A DNA stretch of 24,178 bases from Priapulus caudatus (taxonomy: Eukaryota > Priapulida > Priapulimorpha > Priapulimorphida > Priapulidae): assembly GCF_000485595.1 (NCBI RefSeq), contig NW_014577418.1, positions 207,677 to 231,854 of the forward strand, given 5' to 3'. The notes under the pieces are model-generated. The model searched no databases. It was not told the DNA's origin and saw only the letters and a list, made by a program, of their open reading frames with translations. Numbering within the stretch: the stretch's first letter is position 1; each line of letters starts with the position of its first letter. Shown here one piece after another: positions 17,691-24,178 of this stretch. Position numbers and translations under genes: made by a program.

Positions 17691-17935
17691 CTAAAAGAAA
17701 ACGATGTGAATTTAAGCGTCGCATCACATGCAGGCAACGTGTTGTTATACTGTCGCGAGAATGAAGAAAAGTTACGGCTGTTCCTTCTGAATCGTAATGA
17801 TTCCGTGAAAATAGAACGACTACTTTTTACTCGCAAGTTAATTTATTCGATAAAGCTGGGTAAAAATAGCCTAGCGACGGCATTCAAATTTACGCATTTG
17901 TTTTCATTCAACATTCAAATTCACACACGTATATG

Positions 17936-18325
17936 TTTGTCTGTCTGTCTGTCTGTCTGACGCCCATCTGTTCGGTAGTCCGTCCATCGTTCGTCCGTTC
18001 GTGACTCTGCCCGTACGTCCGCACACCTAAATGCCTGCCCGCCCGTCCGCCCGGCCGCCCAACCGGCCGCCCGCCCTTCCGTCCGACCACCCGCTCGTGT
18101 CTGCGTGCGCTCGTGTGTGATAGAGCTTTCAGGCATAACATTGCCACGCAAGCGGATAATATCATTTGAAAGAGCACGCGAGATACAGCGGCTGTTGTGT
18201 CGGATATAATTGCGTTTAGAAAGTTTATAGAGCCAACAAAAAATAAGAGTGCGTGCAAGCGTGTGCGCGTGCGTGTAAGTGTGTGCACGTGAGTGCAAGC
18301 GTGTGCGCGTGCGTGCTTGTATGCG
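17936..18325. repeat. Cluster of simple repeats (TGTC, CCGCC, GTGCGTGC)
   Basis: (TGTC)n at 17936-17959, a C/CG-rich CCGCCCGTCCG-like stretch at 18010-18095, and GTGCGTGCAAGCGTGTGC-type units at 18242-18320. The minus-strand readings of 166-183 codons across this region are Arg/Thr/Gly-rich repeat translations and are not taken as genes. Confidence 0.85.
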
Positions 18326-18662
18326 CGACGTTTCGAGCGTAATAGTGATATAGGTACGCGGAAGATCATATTTGGCAGAACACACGAAATATAGGATCTG
18401 TCTTGCCAGGTATGACCGCAAGCAGAGAACGTAGAACGCGGTTCATATAAAACAGCCACTGTTATTATTCAAACGTAAATAAATTACTGTTAGTCTATAA
18501 TCATTCTCTATGAGGACATTGCCTACCTAGGACATCGAGGATATGTGCTAGGTAGCTAACATGAAACGAAATATGACTCAATCACTTTTTAAAGTTTTTA
18601 TTGCGTGATTTTTGCTTGGAAATACGCAATCAAAACAAATATATAGCGAAATATAGTCTCAC

Positions 18663-18802
18663 CTCACAGTGGATATATCACTATATAACATCGAGTCGCT
18701 AGATTTTTTAAATGTGTCAACTTGTAATTTGTCGGTGCAAATGAGATTTTGCGAGAGGCGTGTAAGTCTGTGGACGATAGCTGACGCTAGTAGCGCTCCT
18801 AA
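18663..18802 (-). CDS. Candidate upstream receptor exon (unconfirmed)
   Basis: An open 46-codon frame lies between a good acceptor (GTAATATTTGACCAG ending 18803) and a very good donor (GAG|GTGAGA at 18662). It enters in phase 0 and leaves in phase 2, which is the phase the exon at 17690 requires. It reads LGALLASAIVHRLTRLSQNL, then ICTDKLQVDTFKKSS and DSMLYSDISTV, mostly amphipathic helix, as found N-terminal to the Cache fold in this receptor family. I cannot match it to a specific family motif. It lacks the W..PY.DC and VPFF motifs expected just before the VDIDQC exon, so another exon may lie between, or this may be chance. Confidence 0.35.
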
Positions 18803-19011
18803 CTGGTCAAATATTACAAGAAAATTCTCGCTGGTAATCGAACTTGCATATTTTGGTGAATACGAAGGTTCTAATACATTTTATCGTTACTCTAGACAGT
18901 TGCTGTTACTCAAGCAATAACGGTAGGTATAATTAAACGGTCGTACAAGTGGGGAAAACACTAGCTAATTCTCGTAAATACGGCTTTAAACAGAATGTCA
19001 TACGTTAAATA

Positions 19012-19072
19012 CAGGATACGAAGCAAGACTGCAGGATACGAAGCAGGATACGAAGCAGACAGGATACGAAGC
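19012..19072. repeat. Short minisatellite, CAGGATACGAAGCA
   Basis: Four copies of CAGGATACGAAGCA or a one-base-trimmed form, some separated by a short AGACTG-like spacer. Confidence 0.9.
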
Positions 19073-20700
19073 AAAACTGATATCTTCGGGGAATGCTGCG
19101 CACTGTAATTGATTACTGAACTGAAAATATATTACTTCAACATTCTGATGCTTGCTGCTCTAGATTGCAATTTCCGACCGAGCTATGTATGAACTCAAAC
19201 GCGCATTCGCATTTGCTGAACAAAGAGTTTCATAGTAATTAAAATGTGAAATCTAGCATGTTTCCACATAATAGGGAACGATTGCATACTTTAATATAAC
19301 GTCGAAGCGAATTCCCACATATACGACTAAGAAGTGTTGTTAACGTCAAGTTGATGTTTGTATTTGATGCATCTATATTCAAGATACCAAATTAAATTTC
19401 ATTAACCATTGATTTCGCGTTGGGGTCCACCTGGTTTATAAACATACGTAAAAATAGAATTGCCGCTTTGGCATGTTGGAATTGCCGCATTACCTAATAC
19501 CGGTGATATGCGTTAGTTTTTTTAAATATATTTCCTGCCGATAAATGCGTGAACGTGTGACTTAATACGAACGCGTTTGCATGGATTTTAATAAAATAGT
19601 AAAATGTAAACTTCACACCTACGACATTACGGGGACAAACAGAGAAGTTTTTTTTTTACCTAAAATGACGATATATATTATATAGATCGCACGCGAGTGG
19701 AACGCTTTTGCATACGTTACTAAGAATAGCATACGGCACGATTCTGCTTGCTGCCAGTCCAGCAACCGCGCATGCGCACAAAATCTGAGTTGTATACAAC
19801 AGGAAGGCTCGTATTTCCTTGGCGACCCGTTTTTTTTTTATACCGACCCCCAGCTCTAATATGGTTAACTTTTTTTGCCGGTATTGAGTCTAAGAAATCT
19901 TATTTCTAACAAAACAGACTGACATCTAAATTTCTATCTCATGTAAGCCGTTCTTACTAGCAGTAACATTTCCCCTGTCGACACTAGTCAACAGCAGTGA
20001 TCGTCTTTTCCGTCTTATCTGTCCCTATAGAAACTGTTCGGCTCAAGGGAAGCAAAATAAAGCGGTGAGCAAGTAAAGGAGGGTGTGCGTTATGTGCTAT
20101 GCAAAATCCCTCCAACAATATTGAATTCACCTCATGGACATTGGCACTTTTTGCCATGGTTTTCGGTCTTCGTTGAGAAAATATAAAGAAGCAAATTAAC
20201 GTCCAGTAATTTACGGCAAGGCATAACTTTTTGTAATACCGCGTTTGTAATTTAGCATAGATTGCCTCTAGGCCTTCAAAAGCCATCACCGATGCATGAT
20301 ATATTAATACAAGGCTGACAAAGCGATCACCACCATACACTACAAATCCTGATATTGAATTAGGCAGAGAAAATGTCACAAGACACTACCTTGTCATTTG
20401 GTTAATCTACCGTTTCCTTGACATTCTAAACTATACAAAAATCATTTATACAGCGATGACGTTTGCCGCGATGTTGGAAGTTGCCAGTTTTAACAAAGTA
20501 TCATAGAGAAATAATGTTTCTGCGTTGGTTTCATATACGCATATATTTTCACTCGCACCATAATAACCCAGCTTCCGTACAGCGCAATATCAAGCTAATC
20601 GTAATTACGTAACGAAACGTTCTAGGCAAATACTCTAGAAAACACGTTGCCAGCTTCAATCAACGCACTTGGGAACAAGAATCCGAGATGCTGTTGAGAT
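19073..20700. other. Unique sequence; one 131-codon minus-strand open frame
   Basis: Nothing recognised. The longest open frame not made of repeats (20379-19984, minus) reads through GFVVYGGDRFVSLVLIY and AFEGLEAIYAKL. It has a possible acceptor (CTAATTCAATATCAG, near 20347) and a possible GTATTA donor inside it. It shows no known motif, is AT-rich, and its exit phase does not suit the candidate exon at 18802. It could be chance. Confidence 0.4.
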
Positions 20701-20741
20701 GCATAGATGTCATATGCGCATGCAGGCTCTAGCCTTGACAC

Positions 20742-20835
20742 CGGTCCCTGCCGCGCAGACGCAGTCATCGGGAGCCAATAGCGACAGTAACAGGAAACCG
20801 CAGAATTTGATCCATGTAGACGTCTGCTGATGCAT
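20742..20835 (-). CDS. Candidate first exon with signal peptide (unconfirmed)
   Basis: An ATG at 20835 follows an in-frame TAA nine bases upstream. It opens a typical signal peptide: MHQQTSTWIK, a hydrophobic core FCGFLLLSLLA and a polar end PDDCVCAAG. A possible donor (GTGTCA, 20741) lies before the frame closes at 20710; without splicing the product would be 41 residues. It is on the same strand as, and upstream of, the class C receptor exons, where a secreted-protein leader is expected. The link to the receptor is inference only: the donor is weak and no connecting Cache exon was found. Confidence 0.3.
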
Positions 20836-20886
20836 GCAGGGTTAATGCCATTGAGACTTTCGCTGTAAAATACTCTCGCGCGAAAG

Positions 20887-20951
20887 AGGGCAGAGAGAGA
20901 GAGATAGAGAGAGAGAGATAAATAGATAAATAGATAGAGAGATAGACAGAC

Positions 20952-20987
<36 letters not shown>
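20887..20987. repeat. (GA)n and (GATA)n microsatellite
   Basis: GAGAGA runs pass into AGATAGATAGATA units, ending before TTCAATATACG. Confidence 0.95.
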
Positions 20988-23189
20988 TCAATATACGTTT
21001 GGAAAAGTTTATACCTCTTCAATTAAAATAACGTGTGTACATTATGAATGACGATATTGTTTGGCCCTGGCGCGGTTGTTACGCGGTAAGTTGAAAAATT
21101 CTAATCCGTATTTGACCACGCGCGCGTAAAGAATTTAAAAACAAAACAAAATATTGATAACAACAACCGAATATCTTCGATTTTAAAGAAATGCTGAAGA
21201 AATGTTCATCTTGTTCTTTAGTCATATTAAAGTATTATAGCAGTATCATATTATTATTCATGCATCCGGGGGTTTGGCCGGGTTTCTTTAGAATTACAGC
21301 GGCAAATCCGTCTTCTAATCTGTACTCTGCTCCGCATTCACAAATCTTGTATCTTAATTACTCCCTGTCAACAGTTCTCATATCTACCCCCTTGGTCGGC
21401 TAGTTAATAGTAAGCTCTGTGGCGGTTGTGCGTCTGTCAAGAAACCGGTGGCCTCTTTGTGTCAATCTTCTTTTTTCTGATTGTCTGATATTGTGATAGC
21501 ATCTGAGATCACGGTATGTATTCAGACAACTCTAAATGGTGCAAGCTTTGCGCACTGAACTTATACGGTGGATTAAACGCTAAGTGTTTGGAAGTTAGCA
21601 ACGTCTGGTTACCATGCAGCAGGCTTGACGTTAAGGTCGTGTGGGCGCGCACCGGTTTTTTTTGTCCGAGATCTATCTCCTAAATCAAAGTTAATCGTTT
21701 AGTTAACTTGACTGAGCACCGTCAATTGTCAAATTATGCGTTTATGCAATTGATTAAGGTCCTGGGCAGAAGGTCAGGTACGTGTTGCGCAATCACATCG
21801 AATCTGTACGCGTGTTTCAGTCTGCCTTAGCCCACTTACACTTTACTATCGGCATGTGAACTATACTACATGACATGGGATGCGAAGCAAAAACCTGCAT
21901 TTAGTTGACGTATTTTGCTGTTTCCGTGATATGCGTCCAACCTTTAAGTATCTTGAAGGTTAAGTAATCAGCTAGGTTTCGTGGCAGCCAGTGCATCAAT
22001 TGTTTAGCTATCATTTTAATTCACACGAAGAAACACTCTTTATAACTCTTTACCTCGTACATTTATTCCGCATGTCTGTCCTGATAGTAGAGATTATTGT
22101 AGCTTTCACGCCGGTTCACACGCAAGTTAATAGATCTGTAAAGTTACTGCGGGCTTCAGTGATGTATAAGGGACCACACCCTATGGGCACATTACTGCAT
22201 GAACGTCTCTTAGTGTGTACGCTAAAGTGATGAATATATCCAGCAATATTCATGAGGTCAATTTATTCCTCGATCCAGGGCAGCGTCTGTATGAATGGAG
22301 GTTTAATTCTGATAATATCAGTCAGATTCAATCATTTCCTATGCATTCTGCCATGATGAAGCTGATCCAATTTTAGCCAGTAGGCCTATACATGCTCCGC
22401 CAAGCAACGTCATATGTTTATTCATAAGATTTCACCGGAGCGTCGCGCAAACATTAGAATTAGCCTGTAGATTATTTTAATCGCGATTTATAAGGAGGAA
22501 CTGTCTGCTTATATCTGTATTGGAGGATGGTTGGTTCATTGACGGATATCTTTTATCATCAAATCATCAACACTCTACATGCGGTGACTTTCGCGTCAAT
22601 GTTAAACCGGTATGAAGTTGGCTAACACGGTGATGATTATAACTAATGGACCGACTCGTGTGGCTTAATTGACGTCCCGAACGGCAATAGAAAAAGAAGA
22701 AATTCGGCAGTGTATTCCATGTATTATAATACGATGTGCGATGTGTAGTTTTGTCGCAAAGTATTTTCCGAGCTTAATTATCGTTGCAATGTTCCGCCTT
22801 CCCCCAACGAACACCGAACTCAGACACATTTAAAATATTGCCGAGTAGATTGATATATTAAAAGTGTCGACGCATGATCATAATACCGATGACAACAACG
22901 TTGGCTCAAAATGCCACTGATAGACGCTATGCGTGATGCAACAGTATAAATTAGCTAATCCCTACATTATTGCTTAATTATTGTTGTTTTTTTCACGTGG
23001 TAGAGTGTAACGTAATAAGGGTTATGAGAAACCTTCGTAACGTAGCAGGATTTTATATTATCGAAAAGATGCCCTTTTCTAGTTGAAGAAAAAATCGTCT
23101 TATTGTTAGTGCAATCGACGCCTCCGCGGGTTTACAATCAAGTATATTAAAAATAGATATATAGATAGACTTAAATAAATAGCAAATAT
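20988..23189. other. Unique sequence, nothing recognised
   Basis: 2.2 kb of clean single-copy-looking sequence with only short chance frames (70-79 codons at 21191 and 21991, plus strand), neither with a known domain. If the receptor's first exon is at 20835 this would hold its promoter; no supported promoter element was identified. Confidence 0.45.
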
Positions 23190-23480
23190 CATATATATAT
23201 ATATACTATATAATACTATATATATATTATGATTGTGTGTATGTGGCATCGTGTGTCGTGTGTGTGTGTGTGTGTGTGTGTTTGTGTGTGTGTGTCGTGT
23301 GTGTGTTGTGTGTGTGTGGTGTGTGTGTGTGGTGTGTGTGTGTGTTGTGTGTATGTGTGTGTGTGTGTGTGTGTGCATGTTTGTTGTGTGTGTGTTGTGT
23401 GTGTGTGTGTGTGTGCGTGCGTGTATGTGTGTGTGTGTGTTGTGTATGTGTATGTGTGTGTGTGTGTGTGGTGTGTGTGT

Positions 23481-23520
<40 letters not shown>

Positions 23521-23542
23521 GTGTATGTGTGTATGTGTTTGG
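23190..23542. repeat. (TA)n followed by ~300 bp (GT)n
   Basis: TA runs at 23190-23230, then GT with GTGTGTTGTG, GTGTCGTG and GTGCGTGCGTG interruptions to 23542. All reading frames across it (Cys/Val or Thr/His) are artefacts. Confidence 0.95.
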
Positions 23543-23732
23543 ACACGTGCTTATAACGTATATTTATATAGCGTATCCATTGGTAATTTACACTCCAATC
23601 ATACCAGACGCCAATACTTCCGCCAATTAGAATCACGCTTTGATGTGTGGCCGGCAATCCGCGCGTATTGATGCCGCAAAGTTATCCGATCATCAAAACA
23701 AGTTTCGCTAGAGATGTGCCCGTTTAGCCAAC

Positions 23733-23735
23733 TCT

Positions 23736-23776
<41 letters not shown>

Positions 23777-24178
23777 CCCCCTCTCTCTCCTCTTTCCCTC
23801 TTTTCTCGCTCTCTGCTCTCTCGCTTTCATCGCTGCTCTTCTATCTCTCTGCTCTTTCTCTCTCATCACATCGGGCTCTGCTCATCTCTCTCCTCCCTCG
23901 TCGTCTCTCTCATCTCTCTCCTCTCTCCTCTCTGCTTTCTCTCTCTCTCTCTAAGGCTTTAGTTCGGACATATTACTCTCTCTCTCGGTCTCTCTCCATT
24001 CTCTCTCTATTCTCGCTCGTCTCTTTTTCTCGTCTCGCTCTCGCGCACGCAGATCTCTCTCTGCTCCTCATCTATCTTGATTATCTCTCTCTCTCACCCT
24101 CTATGCTCTCTCTCTGCTATCTATTATCTACTTTATCTATACTATACATCTATCCGTATCTTATCCTATTATCTATCT
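23733..24178. repeat. (CT)n-rich pyrimidine block to window end
   Basis: Starts with pure (CT)n (23738-23770) and continues as degenerate CTCTCT/TCTCC sequence, almost purine-free on the plus strand, for 440 bp. The last ~60 bp drift to CTAT/ATCT units. It probably continues outside the window. Confidence 0.93.

Noticed and set aside
17339-17960. Open frames of 165 (minus) and 185 (plus) codons
   Set aside because: The plus frame is the shadow of the receptor exon plus TCTG repeats. In the minus frame only 17567-17690 has splice sites and family motifs.
17908-18459. Minus-strand frames of 166-183 codons
   Set aside because: The composition follows GTGC, TGTC and CCGCC simple repeats. No domain, and splice sites are lacking.
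23106-23671. Overlapping Cys/Val and Thr/His frames up to 183 codons
   Set aside because: Translations of the (GT)n microsatellite.
1-24178. CRISPR arrays, bacterial operons, tRNA or rRNA genes
   Set aside because: The regular repeats are tandem or microsatellite types without spacers, the gene structure is eukaryotic, and no cloverleaf or rRNA core was recognised.

Overview
The window looks like non-coding-dominated genomic DNA of an invertebrate animal, probably protostome or marine; no species can be named. The signs are phased exons with GT/AG splice sites, a non-LTR retrotransposon fragment, several MITE-like hairpins, and very abundant microsatellites and minisatellites. Two 25-base N gaps (1742-1766, 13727-13751) mark scaffold joins. 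Repeated stretches carry many single-base indels between copies, as in unpolished long-read assembly, while single-copy stretches look clean.

The main result is one split gene on the minus strand, transcribed from right to left. It encodes an orphan class C G-protein-coupled receptor of the GPR158/GPR179 (Drosophila CG31760) type. The exons are short and sit among repeats: an ectodomain exon with VDIDQC (17567-17690), an EGF-like exon present twice with a broken frame (15043-15183 and 12756-12903), a probable TM1 exon (10835-10947), a TM2-TM3 exon (9273-9382) and a TM3-TM5 exon (8566-8780). The phases agree at the 9273/8780 junction (phase 2 to 2, restoring an Arg codon) and at the edges of the EGF exon (phase 0). 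A possible further 5' exon (18663-18802) and a possible signal-peptide exon (20742-20835) are weaker. The Cache-domain core, the Cys-rich segment before TM1, the second half of TM1/TM2 and TM5-TM7 were not found.

Left part (1-8550): little-known unique DNA, a relic of a non-LTR reverse-transcriptase C-terminus (1240-1422), then four copies of an undescribed ~1.2 kb repeat (called R1 here). R1 copies are bounded by (TG)n/(CA)n tracts. Two are in minus and two in plus orientation, making a large inverted repeat at 4490-6568. Between them lie a 1.9 kb CA/T tract almost free of G and a TTC tract.

Middle part (9.8-16.0 kb): a duplicated block flanks the second N gap. The right copy (13752-16015) joins sequence that in the left copy is split by 2 kb. 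It also carries a 378 bp TTAA-flanked MITE that the left copy lacks. Both copies contain the EGF exon followed by a 64 bp minisatellite. This is either a real tandem duplication or two haplotypes placed in series.

Right part (16.0-24.2 kb): a perfect 39 bp hairpin element with 9 bp direct repeats, the VDIDQC exon, simple repeats, long stretches without recognisable genes, and a terminal (GT)n and (CT)n block.
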